Assembly: GCF_019175285.1 (NCBI RefSeq)
Contig: NC_056530.1
Coordinates: forward strand, 6,002,392-6,066,391
Source of the DNA: Sceloporus undulatus
Taxonomy: Eukaryota; Chordata; Lepidosauria; Squamata; Phrynosomatidae
DNA length: 64,000 nt
Direction of reading: 5' to 3'
In this document: one piece after another, positions 8,833 to 20,200 of the stretch
Layout of the letters: every line of letters starts with the position of its first letter
How positions within the stretch are numbered: the first letter of the stretch is position 1
Notes under the pieces: generated by a model
What the model was told of the DNA's origin: nothing
The model's input: the letters and a program-made list of their open reading frames with translations, nothing else
Databases searched by the model: none
Position numbers and translations under genes: made by a program

Positions 8833-11351
8833 TTTTTTTAAATATAAATTTCATTATTTAAAATTCAACAGAACAGACATGTATAACAAACAAATACAGT
8901 AAATAAACTAATAAACAAAAACAAATAACCATTCTATTATACTAACATACGGAAACATTTAAAATCACTTCCCATCCTTGAAACTAAATAAACCTGTCTT
9001 GTATGCACTTTCCAATTACATCCTACCTTTTCCAGTTAAGTTTAAACATCCTTTAACTGTTATATTGTCTTTATTATCTACCAAAATACAGCATCATATT
9101 AATATTATGGTTTGGCACATTAAACCTTTAAATGTATCTATTTTCCTGTACTCTATAAATTCTTCCTTCACTCATACACTCTATATATTCAATATTTTAT
9201 TTTTATTTCCCTTATACTATAATCAAATATGACATAGTAAAAAAGTAAAAAGTATGAAAAAGAAGATCCTATTCTCAGATTGTTGCACACTCAGACAAAC
9301 CTAATTCTGCCAATGTAAATCGAATATTCAATAAGTTCCTTTTTGTATTTAGTCTGTTGTTTTCTTTGTTCTTTCTTTTAAATGTTTGGTAATACGTGCC
9401 CATTCATTTTCCCATCTATTTTCATTCCCTTCTCTTAACATATTAGTAAGTTTGTCCAATTCTATCATGTCATATACTGTTATGTAGCAATCTTTTAATA
9501 GCAGTTCATCCTTACTTTTCCATTTTTTTGCTATTACCATTCTGGCTGCTATTACCATATAGAAGATAATTTTCCCATATTTACTCTCCAATTTTACATC
9601 ACTCATCATCCCCAGTAAGAAAAATTTTACTTTGAATTTTATTTTAACATTTAGGATTTCTTTGATTTCTTGATTAATCTGGTGTGGTGACGTAGCCGGG
9701 GGGGGGGGCTTTGGGGTCCGGGCCCCCCCCTTCCATTAGATAAAATGAATGTTGCGTGCTGCTGCGCCGCCGCACCCAAGCCCCATTATAATGGCACTTA
9801 GTCTGGACCCCCCCCCCCCCCCCCCCCCCTTCCCAAAGTCCTGGCAACATCCCTGCAGCCAATAGGATGTGGGATTTGACAGTTGAGTCCAAGAGAGGAC
9901 TGGGTTCCATTTCTAAATGTAGTAATATTTTATATAGTTTTGAGATTGTATGCTCCAAGTCTTTACTTAATAACGTCCCAAATTCCGTATCCTCTTTTTC
10001 TATCTGATAAATTTTCCTGTCTGCTTTAAATCTTTCTACAATTTGCCTCTATAAAAACCAGTTACATTTGAAGCTTTCGTCAACTAATTCTACCATTGTT
10101 TTAATTTTAAACTCCTTTTTCTATTCTTAACAAATCACTATATAGAACCCACTCAGTGTCTTTCATCCTTTCTCTTTTAAGAAAAGCCTCGTTTATCGAT
10201 GTCCATTTGGGAATCTTGGGTATAAAAATTGGTTTGCATTTTTGCCAAATTCTTAATAGGGATTTCCTCACATAGTGGTTATTAAAATTTTTGTTTACTC
10301 TGATTTTGTCATATAACAGATATGCATGCCAGCCAAACACATTATCAAAGCCTTCTAATTGTAATAATTTGTCTTTTTTAATTTGTACCCATTCTTTAAT
10401 CCATTTGAGAAAAAAGGCATGATAATATAATTTAAAACTTGGCAGCAAACCTCCTTTTTCTTTACTGTCCTGTAGTACTTTTAATTTAATCCCTGGTTTC
10501 TTTTTGTTCCATGTAAATTTAGTTAAATCTTTATCCCATTCTTTAAATGGCTTATCATTACAGATAATAGGTAAGTTTTGAAATAGGAATAATACTTTAG
10601 GGGTAATATTCATTTGTATAGTTGCTATTCTGCCCATCCAAGAAATTTTTAGATTTTCCCAATTTTGTAAATTTTTAAAATACTTTTCCATAATGGTATA
10701 TAGTTATTTTTGAATAAGTCAGAGGGTTTTTTTGGTAATATATACTCCCAGTTATTTGATCTTACTTTTTATTTCAAATCTTAAAAGAACCATAAGCTTT
10801 TCACAATCTTTTTGGGTTATATTTAGGGGCAAAATATTTGATTTGTCTTTATTAATTTTTAAACCTGCATATTTTCCATATTCCTTTATTACATTTAACA
10901 TTTGTGTCATATCCTCCAACATGATAACAAGATCGTCTGCATATGCCTGAAGCTTATATTCAAAATTTCTAATTTTTATTCCTGAAATTGTCTTATTCTG
11001 TCTGATTTTATTATTTAAAATTTCTAATGCCATAATAAATAATAGTGGGGATAGAGGACATCCCTGTCTAGTTCCCTTTTGAATTTGGATACTTTTTGTT
11101 CTTTCACAATTGACTAGTACTTTAGCTTCTTGCTCTTTATAAATTGCTCCTATCCATTTTAGATAATTTGTTCCTAATTCCATTTTATTTAACACTTCGA
11201 TCATGAAATCCCATCGTAGGTTGTCGAATGCCTTTTCAGCATCTAGGAAGATTAAAGCAGATTGCTTATCCGGTCTTTTTTCAAAGTATTCTATCAGATT
11301 TATTAAATTTCTTATATTATCTTTAATTTGTCTTTTGGGTAGAAATCCACA
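8833..11351 (-). mobile_element. L1 LINE, 5'-truncated, ORF2 remnant
   Basis: Minus-strand frames give L1 ORF2: reverse transcriptase with FLPKRQIKDNIRNLINLIEY near 11320, GTRQGCPLSPLLF near 11060 and an intact YADD near 10940. The region WENLKISWMGRIA and the later thumb and C-terminal parts follow to about 9350. A T-run at 8833 is the poly(A) tail. A 14-bp target duplication TTCTTCTGGCTTTC (8819-8832 and 11352-11365) proves the insertion. There is no endonuclease or ORF1. Part of ORF2 between about 9660 and 9900 is deleted or replaced by foreign GC-rich sequence, and the frame has several stops near 10080-10110. Confidence 0.92.
9680..9895. other. GC-rich foreign segment inside the L1
   Basis: Poly-G and poly-C tracts (about 9699-9708 and 9808-9829) and CpG-rich sequence replace L1 ORF2. 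L1-like coding sequence resumes on each side. The origin is unknown; no clear target duplication was found. Confidence 0.5.
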
Positions 11352-11480
11352 TTCTTCTGGCTTTCTAGTAACAAACTCTGGTGAACTCTGTGCTGTGGTG
11401 ACAGAGCATGTGCCCACAGAGAGGGCTCTGAGTGCCACCTCTGGCACACATGCCATAGGTTCGCCACTACTGCTTTTGGT

Positions 11481-11633
11481 GGAGTGGAGTGGCTCCACCA
11501 AATGCATCTGAGAAAGTAGACTGAAGTCTACGAAAGCTCATGCTGCCAACTTCTTTCTTTCAGTTAGTCTCAAAGCTGCTACAAGATCTCTCTAGATACT
11601 GATTCTACAGACCAACACAGCTATATCTTTCAA
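11481..11633 (+). repeat. Right arm of a palindromic dispersed repeat
   Basis: The block CATCTGAGAAAGTAGACTG...CATGCTGCCAACTTC...TCTCTAGATACTGATTC matches the three tandem units at 35753-36151 and, inverted, the arm at 8663. The TGGAGTGGAGTGGCTCCACC spacer is itself palindromic. Confidence 0.6.
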
Positions 11634-11641
11634 TTCTTACC

Positions 11642-11862
11642 GATTATTACAAGAAAGGAGATTCCACCTAAAGATCATGAAGAACTTTAGTGTAAGAACT
11701 GTTTGACAGTGGGATGTATTGCCTTGGAGGATGTGAACTCTCCATCTTTGGAGGTTTTTAGAAAGAGATTAGATGGACATCCTTCAGGAATGGTTTATTC
11801 CTGCATGGCAGGCAGTTGAACAGGATGGACCTTGCAGTCACTTTCAAATCTAAGATTCAGTT
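11642..11862 (+). mobile_element. CR1 3'-end fragment
   Basis: Contains AGGAGATTCCACCT, TGTTTGACAGTGG, TTTGGAGGTTTTTAG and CCTGCATGGCAGGCAGTTG in CR1 order. Diverged, with no coding capacity. Confidence 0.8.
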
Positions 11863-12137
11863 ATCTATTACTATCTATTATAAAATCATTTGCTGATACC
11901 TTTGCCATTTCTATTGCTGCCTCTCTCACAATGAGTATAAATATCTACTGAGGCTATGTTCTATGCAGCAAATTAAACTGCTCTGAAACACCTCTACATT
12001 TTGTAGCTTCTTAGTTCTGAATATAGCAGACAGCTACCAAGATATAGGAACATTCTCTCATCATGGAGAGAATGGGGTCATAAGAAAAACCTTAATCAAT
12101 AATGGTTCAGATGAAGGACTCTATTTAATCCACCATA

Positions 12138-12382
12138 CTGCTTGCATCATAGAGGCAGTGTAGTGTGGTGGTTTGAGTGCTGGATTACGACTCTAGAGAC
12201 CAGGGTTTGATTCCCAGCTCAGCCATGAAACCCACTGGGTGAGCTTGGGCATGTCACACTCTCTCAGCCTCAGAGGAAAGCAATGGCAAAGCTCCTCTGC
12301 GCAAATCTTGCCATGATAGCTTTGCCTTAAGGTCATCATAAGTCAGAAACAACTTGAAGGCACACAACAACTGCTTGCATCA
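12138..12382 (+). mobile_element. Squamate tRNA-derived SINE with target duplication
   Basis: The head carries a Pol III-type B box (GGTTTGATTCC) and the SINE phrase CCACTGGGTGAGC. The 3' end CAGAAACAACTTGAAGGCAC with an ACAAC tail resembles the Bov-B LINE 3' end. A perfect 12-bp duplication CTGCTTGCATCA flanks it (12138-12149, 12371-12382). Sauria/Squam type; mobilisation by Bov-B is inferred from the shared tail. Confidence 0.88.
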
Positions 12383-12434
12383 CTGGTCAGCCAGATGCTT
12401 CTGTGGATGGAACCTGTTAGCAGGGTGTCAAAGC

Positions 12435-12597
12435 AATTTGTTGTTGTGCCTTCAAGTCATTTCTGATTTATGGTGACCCTTTCAGGCTGAGTATGTGTGA
12501 CCTGCCCACCCAATGGGTTTCTATGGCTGAGCAGGGATTTGAACCCTGGTCTCCAGTCATAGTCCAACACTCAGACCACTAATCCAATAGCCCCTGT
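12435..12597 (-). mobile_element. Squamate tRNA-derived SINE, inverted, internally deleted
   Basis: Begins TTGTTGTTGTGCCTTCAAGTC and ends with the inverted B box (GGATTTGAACCC) and head. The central region is shorter than in the copy at 12138. Confidence 0.85.
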
Positions 12598-13204
12598 CAA
12601 ATATTATCCAGTGACATATTGCTTCTGACCATGATACCTAATCTTAATAGGCCTATCTTATAAAACTTTTTCTAGTCTAGTCTTCTGTCAGAGAAAGCTG
12701 CCTAATTTTAAGTTAAACCATAGCAAGCTATTACACACCAACCCGACCTACTTGAATATGTCAGTAATGTCTATCTATAAAATTCTAAAGTTTCGACATT
12801 CCCATTTTCACACAGGACAAGAGCTGCACATTCAAGCACCTCACAATCTTGGACACTTCATAACTGAACTTGAAGCAAATGGTTTTGATAACAATGAATA
12901 GTCCAAACACCTATCTAGTCTAAACTTCTGTTCCTACCAACCAGATGTAGCAACAGAATACCCCCCCTCCAATTTGTGTTCCCCACCAATTGCCTGGGAT
13001 TTATTTTGGTGAAGAACAAGAACTCTCTGACTATTCTAAATACCCCTTCCTAAATTGCAAATCCCAGGACTCCATAGGATTTTGCCATGGCAAAATGGAT
13101 TCATAGTACAGTAGAGTCTCGTTTATCCGACCTTCGTTCATCCGACGTTCTGGATTATCCGACGTCGGATTGGTCGGTGGGCGTGGCTTGGAGCCCTTGC
13201 CATG

Positions 13205-13560
13205 CCCCCAGATGGAAAGGGCTCCTAGCGTGGCGGCGAGCAGCAGCAGGCCCCAAGCGCACCAGGCCCCAAGCGCAGCAAGCATGGAAGCAGCGGCCAT
13301 TGAGCGCGGCCCTGAGCGCCACCAGCCCCGGCCCCGAGCGCCACCACAAATGTGGAGGCACCGGCCCCCAAGTACGGCCCCGAGCGGCCCCGAGCGCCAC
13401 TGGCACTAGGCCGCAAGCGCGGAGGTGCCGGCCCCCGAGCGCGGCCCCGAGCGGCACAGGCACCAGCCCTGAGCGCAGCGGTAAGCGCCACCAGGCCCAT
13501 AGTGCCACCAGGCACAGAGCCCATAGCGCCACCAGGCCCAGAGCGCCACCAGGCCCAGAG
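13205..13560 (+). repeat. GC-rich imperfect short tandem repeats in the Tigger leader
   Basis: Repeated CCCCGAGCGCCACCAG-type phrases, very CpG-rich, lie between the left TIR and the transposase ATG. They give Ala/Pro/Arg-rich frames on both strands that are not genes. Confidence 0.7.
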
Positions 13561-13561
13561 C

Positions 13562-15247
13562 ATGGCAACCCCAAGCACATCCCCAAGCATTCCAATGAAA
13601 AGGAAGAAGGTTCTTGTATCAATGGAGCAGAAACTTGAGGCAATCAAGAGACTGGACAATGGAGAGACATTGCAGAACGTAGCAGATGACTATGGCGTTG
13701 GAAGGGTAACTAGGAGACTGGAGAAGGAACTGAGTGGATATAGAGAAATGGTGTTCTTCCAGATTAACAGATGAGGCTGTGAAAGAGAGGAAAACCATGA
13801 AAAAGTGTGGCTATGAAAAGGTCAGTGAGGCTTTGTATGTTTGGTTTCTGCAGTTCAGAGACAAAGGTGTGCCTATTTCAGGGCCTATTTTGCAGCAAAA
13901 GGCTTTGCATTTTCGAAAGGAATTTGATGAAGGGGAGCCAGGTTTTACGGCCAGTGTTGGTTGGCTTGACAGGTGGAAGAAACGTTACGGAGTCCGCCAG
14001 TTATGTATTTGTGGAGAGAAATTATCTTCTGATTTTGAAGAAATGCAGACATTCAGGAAAAAATTTCTAGACCTTGTTGAAACGGAAAGCCTAACGGACG
14101 ATCAGATATTCAATTGTGATGAGACCGGCCTCAATTACAAATTGTTACCTAGTAAGAGCCTTGCATCCAGAACTGAAGCAGCAGCCCCAGGATACAAGCG
14201 TAGTAAAGAAAGGCTGACAATTTTAGCATGCAGCAATGCATCTGCAGCCCTCAAAATGGACCTTGTACTGATTGGGGTGTCCAAAAATCCAAGAGCCTTT
14301 AAAAACATCTCAAAGAGCGCTCTTCCTGTGAAGTACTACAGTCAAAGAAGTTTGTGGATGAGCAGAGAAATGTTCAAAGAATGGTTTTTTAAAGAATTTG
14401 TTCCTTCAACGGAGAAATTTTTGAGAGACAATGACCGTCCCAGAAAAGCAGTTTTGTTGCTAGACAACGCCCCGACACATCCTGATGCAGAGGAGCTTCA
14501 AGATGGGAACATTAAGGCTATGTTTCTCCCACCTAATGTCACCACCATATGCCAACCAATGGATATTTGTACAGCGCTGTGTATAATTACAGCGCTTTAG
14601 AAATAAAGTTTAATAATAATAATAATAATCAGGGCATTTTAGAAACGCTTAAAAAGAATTATCACAGGAAGTTGCTGTCAACACTGATAGAAGAATCTGA
14701 GGAAGGGCAAGACATGATTGAAAGACTGAAATGCATCAATGTAAAGGTTGTTGCTTATTGGGTTGCAAGGGCTTGGGGTGATGTTAAGGATCAGACAATT
14801 GTCAAATCTTGGAATAAATTGCTATGCGAGAATGAAGCAGATGATGCAGACATCATGGAAAGCACAGATGAAGACAAAGATAGCATTCTGCCCTTAGTAC
14901 ACCGTATCCCAGGTTGTGAGGATGTGTCTTCTCATGAGGTTGACGGCTGGATGAAAGAAGACGATCAATATGAAATCATTGATGAAGAAATTGTGGCTCT
15001 TGTAAACAGTGGTGATGGTGACGAAATAGAAATTGATGAGCAAACATTGTCTGTGCCTGTCAAAATCTCTCATGGCAATGGGGTCAGGGCTATAGAAACT
15101 GCAATGAGGTAAATCGAGCAACAAGAGGAAGTTACGGGGATGGACATTATGATGCTGCAAAGATGGCGAGATTTGGCTGCAAAAAAGCGGCAATCCTCAG
15201 GAAAGCAGAAAAAAATCAGTGACTTTTTTAAAGTGTCTGTGGACTGA
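13562..15247 (+). pseudogene. Tigger/JRK-like transposase, inactivated
   Basis: The start ATG at 13562 begins MATPSTSPS. A CENP-B-type N-terminal helix-turn-helix (LEAIKRLDNGETLQNVADDY) follows, then the second DNA-binding domain (GWLDRWKKRYGV), then the DDE-type catalytic core with NCDETGLNY, LLLDNAPTHP and CQPMD. The natural end appears to be SDFFKVSVD with stop at 15245. Three lesions are visible: a frameshift near 13705-13745, a 65-bp repeat insertion at 14565-14629 directly after the third acidic codon, and an in-frame TAA at 15110. The family cuts and pastes itself at TA sites; this copy cannot encode a whole enzyme. Confidence 0.92.
14565..14629 (+). mobile_element. 65-bp repeat tail inserted in the transposase
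   Basis: TTTGTACAGCGCTGTGTA through AAATAAAG and an (AAT)n tail matches the 3' end of the repeats at 45060 and 52150. It interrupts the codons for CQPMD and QGILETLKK, which are otherwise contiguous. No target duplication is evident. Confidence 0.8.
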
Positions 15248-15552
15248 AATGTTTAAACTGTACAGGTAAGTACTTACAGTACTTTTCTTCAAAATTTTGA
15301 TTTTTTTTCCAATTTGTATTTTCATAGTGATTGGAAGGCTTTTCATAGTGATTGCTAGGCTTTTCATAGTAGTTGCTAGGCTTTTCCTATGACCCTCCGG
15401 ATTATCCGACTTTTTCGACTGTCCGACCTATGGGACCGCCATATTACGTCAGATAATCGAGACTCTACTGTACTATTAAACAGTATAGTATAAAAGGGTC
15501 CTAGTAACACAACGACATTATATTCTATCAAATTATCTAATTGTCCCTTAAA

Positions 15553-15735
15553 CATGGGTCCAAAACACACTGCAGAAATAATCCAGTTTAAGACTACAAT
15601 TGCCTTGGCTCAGTGCTAGGGAATCCAGGGAACTGTAGGGAATCCAGGGAATCTGGCAGAGAAGACTAAATGTCTCACAAACCTACAATTCCCAGAATTC
15701 CTTAGCATTGAGCCAGGGCAGTTTATGTTAATTGT
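15553..15735. mobile_element. Palindromic MITE (GGTCCAAAACACACTGCAG family)
   Basis: The left end GGGTCCAAAACACACTGCAG and the middle CTTGGCTCAGTGCTAGGGAA...TTCCTTAGCATTGAGCCAGG fold on each other. The right arm is incomplete. The complete relative is at 63507. Confidence 0.75.
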
Positions 15736-16888
15736 CCTGAATCTCCACCACTCAGCTCCATTGCACACTCCATGCTTCCAGTATTAGATTCTCCATATCC
15801 ACATGCTTCACTCTGTGTTTCATAAATCAGTATCATCCACTAACATATTGTGCCTGTTCTATGTTAAAATAATAGTATGGATGGTTTTTAACTACAGCTC
15901 AACGGAAAACACATGCTACTTAAAGCATATTGTGATTTTTATCACCAAAACTGCCAAAAATAGACAATGGCTTATAGCAGTCCTGGGATATCCAATTTAC
16001 AGAAAGGTATTTATAATACAGACTCCATTGTTACTTCAGTTTACAAAGTCTCTGACAAAGAAGTTTATGTCTGCCCAGGCCCTTCTTCCTCATCCTAGAA
16101 GGCTTTTTTAAAGCAGCATTAGCAATGGGAGAGTTATGGAGGACTGGGGAAGCACAGACTTCTGTTGTTGGTCTGCAGAAAACAATGCAATAAAGCTTGA
16201 GTTGGGAAAAAACAGGATTCTACTCTACCTGATCCTACCATACTGTTTGGCCATCAAAAATGGAAATTGTAAGAAAAATGGAGGCTAGCAAAATTAAAAA
16301 TTATTCCGAGATACATTTAGCAAGAAGCATTCAAATGGTCTCTAGAAGGTTCAAAACGTTTTTGTTAATACAAGGCTTAGCTGACCTGGTGGTTTCATTT
16401 CATGTATGCTTATAAGTTTTAGATAAAAATTCTGCAACAACACGTCAAACTGTTCTTTTTGTAGCATAGGGACCTATTCCTATTTTTAACATATTATTTC
16501 TGCCTCTGGTTTCAAACATTCTGTTAAAGTAGTAATGTCCGGTAAGATATCTATTTAGCTGAGGTATACCTGTACTGCTTTCTAACCAACACCATTCTTC
16601 CAACTTCCCCAACCCTGTTCTAAGCTAAAATAAAGCCTGAATATTGCGAGCTTTTCTTGTAAGGGGATTGTTAGTTTGCAACATGCTTGCATCTACTTTT
16701 AAAATAAATAAAATATTTGCTGAAATCCAAACTCATCCTCCACTGACCAAGAAATTTATTTTTTAAAATGGCACTGTCACTTCTGATAAGACTCGCAGTG
16801 TAAGATGATGACAATGATGACCTCAGGATATACTCTTTTCTGCATGGAGGAGAAAATCACATGTCCTGCTTCCTCTGTAAAAGATATT
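15736..16888. other. Region downstream of TRNAU1AP; old repeat only
   Basis: No exon is visible. The stretch 16040-16250 resembles 62990-63200 (shared AACAATGCAATAA and CTTGAGTTGGGAAA-like blocks), a diverged dispersed repeat, probably the interior of a Tigger-type element. Confidence 0.45.
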
Positions 16889-16894
16889 TTTATT
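16889..16894 (-). terminator. Candidate poly(A) signal of TRNAU1AP
   Basis: AATAAA on the minus strand about 315 nt below the stop codon. Another AATAAA lies further down near 16757, so the site actually used is uncertain. Confidence 0.4.
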
Positions 16895-17207
16895 GTATGT
16901 ACATTGAAGTAAAATTTCCCCCATTACACCTTGTTTAGGTTTATAAATTACAATTCCTTGACAAGGATCAACAAGTCTGTTTTAAGGTCAAAACATGGGG
17001 AAGAGGAAAACTGAGTGTCTGGATTCTGGATAAAGGTGATCTAGATGCTCCAGTGCACATAGGAAATGTCACAAGCCCTCCTCTTTGTTCTTGAGTTAGT
17101 GATCCAGAAGAAAGGGGAGGTACATCCCTTATGCAGCTGCGGGTTCCATGTGCTTGACAGGAGTCCAGGGCACGCTGGTATGTTGTTTGGAGACAGCACA
17201 TTAGTGA

Positions 17208-20200
17208 TCAGGCATTAGTGATCATGGCTTGAATCTCTGAGGAGACACTGTCCAAAGGCTGCCAATGACATTCTATCAAGGCATCATAGAGTTCTTCACT
17301 CTGTTCCATAAACTGTTTGTTTGCTTCACCCACATCCATTTGGGGCATTGGGTCTGAAAATAAAAGGAAGCCTACATAAGTTAGTTTCAGGTGAAAGCAA
17401 CATGAATTGTTGAAATAAAGAGCTAGAACTGACTTGGAATATCACATAGGTTCGTCTATGTATATTGATCTAAAGCATTTTAACGGTTCAGTAATGGTAT
17501 TAACAACAACCGTTAAACACTGTATGAAAAGCCCGTATGTATTTTAATCACATTTTAAAAAGCAAACATCTCTAAAACTACATTCCCTTAACGTTCTTCA
17601 ACTCAGTGAACCAGTTGCAGCAAACGATGTTTTGCATCCAGTGGGCCCTCAGTATCTGAGAGTTTGATACCCACTGATCTCAACAACTGCAGATTGAAAT
17701 GAAGCAACATTTAATTCTTTGTAACCTGCAATGGCCAAGCTGAGAAGCAGTCCCAGGGCAATAGTGGAGGTCCCAGGCCAATGGTGGAGGCAACCGGGCA
17801 AGCCAAAGCCTCCCTCCATACCACAATGCCACAGTCAGAACTTAACCTCATTCTACTTAAAATTTGGCAAAGGCTTTGTGATGGGAAGATTGAGAAGGTG
17901 AGAAATAGTCAGGAAAGAGATTAAATTCTGGCAGAGCTTTCATGATAAGGAAGGTGGGAAATAGTGCAGGAAGAATGTCTTCCTTTGGCCCGGACTCAGG
18001 TAAATTTAAATGTTAAATACTGACTTGAGCATTGTGGATTTTGGTATCCATTGGGGTTCTGGAACCAATCCCCCATGAATACCAATATCCCACTGTACAT
18101 GAAAAACTGTGAGTGCCCTGACAGAATTGGGGTATATAAATTAAAAGAGACTCCAAATCAAATAAAAAAAGCCTTTGCTGAGATACAAATGGAAGAAACA
18201 ATTTATCCATAGCTAGCTCTATTGCATTAGAAGTGCTAAAACTATAGTGAATTATGGGGAGGGCCATGAGCAATAATCCAGGAGTGGAGTTATGATTTTG
18301 CATTCTCTTAGCCCTCTGCTATTCCTGAACGTTTTCAAATTGATGTACTTTGAGTTGGTCTTTCCAATTCAAAATTATAATAAGCAATCTTACCTTCTAG
18401 TGCATCTTCACCAACCTCTTCATATGTCTGCAACAATAAAAATTACATGTTGTGAGAGTGAGGAGAGCATTATTACAGCTCCTGCAAAATAGGTGTATGT
18501 CCTAAAATAAACCTGTGGGCAGGTAAAGACTTTGTTTAGACCATTTTTTTCCTCTATTGCTGTTTTTAACCTGCTCCACTATTACTGGCCCGGTCTGAGA
18601 ACTTCCACTATTGCACTACACTCCAGAGGAGATCAGAGCCACCTGCTTCTATCTGTTGTTAGATTTGAAGTGGGACAAATTACAGAAACAAGTGGTGCTC
18701 TGGAACATAGAATGAAAGTAATCATTCAATAAATAATAAAATTTCCAATGTATTTTTGTAAGTTGGCTATTGCCACGGAGTAGGCTATGCCACAGAGTAA
18801 ATCCAACAGACGCTATCCAAACTATATTCCAGACATACTTGTTACATGTATTCAGATTGCAAACACATATACACAATTATATACTACACTGATTGACTAT
18901 TTTATAATAATAATATAATAATAATAGAGTATATATATCTTCCCGCCTCTCCCAATTGGATCGAGGCAGGATCACAGCAGAGTTTAAAATATACAATTAA
19001 AACATTACAATATTTTTACCACACAAGTTAAAACCATAGTTAAAAACATAAAATCAACAATAATGGGGTCAGATGCTCTCATTCCATACAGAACAGTCTG
19101 TAATTCATAGAAGATCAGGTGGGTATTCATGCCAAAAAAGCTCTGTCTTAACCGAGGGATGTAGCAAGGCGGATCTCCTCTTGGAGTCCATTCCATAGTC
19201 TGGGGGCAGCTATACTAAATGCTTTTGGGGAAGTAGAAACATATTTAGATGCTGGTATCTCTAACAATTTCTTCCCATTTGTTCTAAGAGTGTGGGGCGG
19301 ATTGTATAGGGAGATGTGTTCCCGTAAGTAACTAGGGCCCAAGCCATGTAGGGCTTCAAAGGTAATAACCAACACCTTGTATTGTGCCCGGAAGTTAACT
19401 GGAAGCCAGTGTAGGTCTTTCAGAATAGGTGTTATGTGGTCAAATCTCGAGGATCCGGTGACCAACCTGGCTGCCGCATTTTGCACTAATTGGAGCTTCC
19501 GAACTTGATACAAGGGTAGCCCCATGTAGAGCGCATTGCAGAAATCAAGACGAGAGATTACCAGAACATGTACTACAGCTTCAAGGTTCTTTCGGTTGAG
19601 GTGGGGTCGCAGTTGGCGTATCAACCGAGGTTGATACCAAGCACTTCTGGCTGTCGCATCTACTTGAGATGACAAATGTAGAGACAGATCCAGAAGTATT
19701 CTCAAGGGAGTATTATTATAAGGGAATAATATATTTTAAAAATGGTGTATGACCCTCCAGTAAAAATAAATTGATGTTTACTAATGAAGGGGTGGGCAGC
19801 TTGTGATCCCCTAGGACCATGCTGCTGATCTGCAACTCCTATAATCTCTGGGAGGAATGATGGGAGATACCTGACTTCTGGAAAGCCATAATTTATCCAC
19901 CCTTCTACTACAGCAACAAACGTATTACTTTTGTATAATACAACAATAATACATAATAGAGAACAATGCACATGAAAAGCAGCATTTTCCTGTAAAAGAC
20001 TTAACCAGGCTACTTCAGAACATGTTGCTCTCTTTCTATTTATAAGAATACCTGGGCATATCTGTGCAGCTCATTACATGCACCACTACCTAAGTGTGTT
20101 TGTGATTAAAATGCTAAGAACCTCTTGACACAGAGAATAGTAAACTTGTAAAATTGGTTTGCTATGCTCTTACCTGCATGGTACTTTGCGTGTAGCCATA

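Larger units (their letters stand above)
8742..11472. mobile_element. hAT MITE split by an L1 insertion
   Basis: The left end CAGTGATGGAGAACCTTTT starts at 8742, and the inverted right end (CAGTAGTGGCGAACCTATGG on the minus strand) finishes at 11472. A perfect 8-bp target duplication, CTTTTGGT, flanks it (8734-8741 and 11473-11480), the hAT signature. Removing the L1 leaves about 198 bp of MITE. Confidence 0.88.
13109..15470 (+). mobile_element. Tigger DNA transposon, 2.36 kb, near full length
   Basis: TA target sites flank it (13107-13108, 15471-15472). The inverted ends are CAGTAGAGTCTCGTTTATCC on the left and CAGTAGAGTCTCGATTATCT read inward on the right. It holds a GC-rich 5' leader and one broken transposase gene. 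TIR similarity and the long recognisable frame suggest moderate age. Confidence 0.93.

Noticed and set aside
10107-11340. Long minus-strand frames that could be called genes
   Set aside because: They are L1 ORF2 (reverse transcriptase with YADD) inside a proven L1 insertion.
12170-12245. B-box-like sequence as a true tRNA gene
   Set aside because: No cloverleaf could be formed, and the element has a SINE body and target duplication.
13155-13659. Overlapping Ala/Arg/Pro-rich frames on both strands
   Set aside because: They come from the CpG-rich tandem leader of the Tigger element; no domain or conservation signal.
16040-16250. Possible H/ACA-like fold also seen at 63090-63240
   Set aside because: The similarity extends beyond the fold over about 200 bp and the stems are not kept in both copies, so a dispersed repeat is the better reading.
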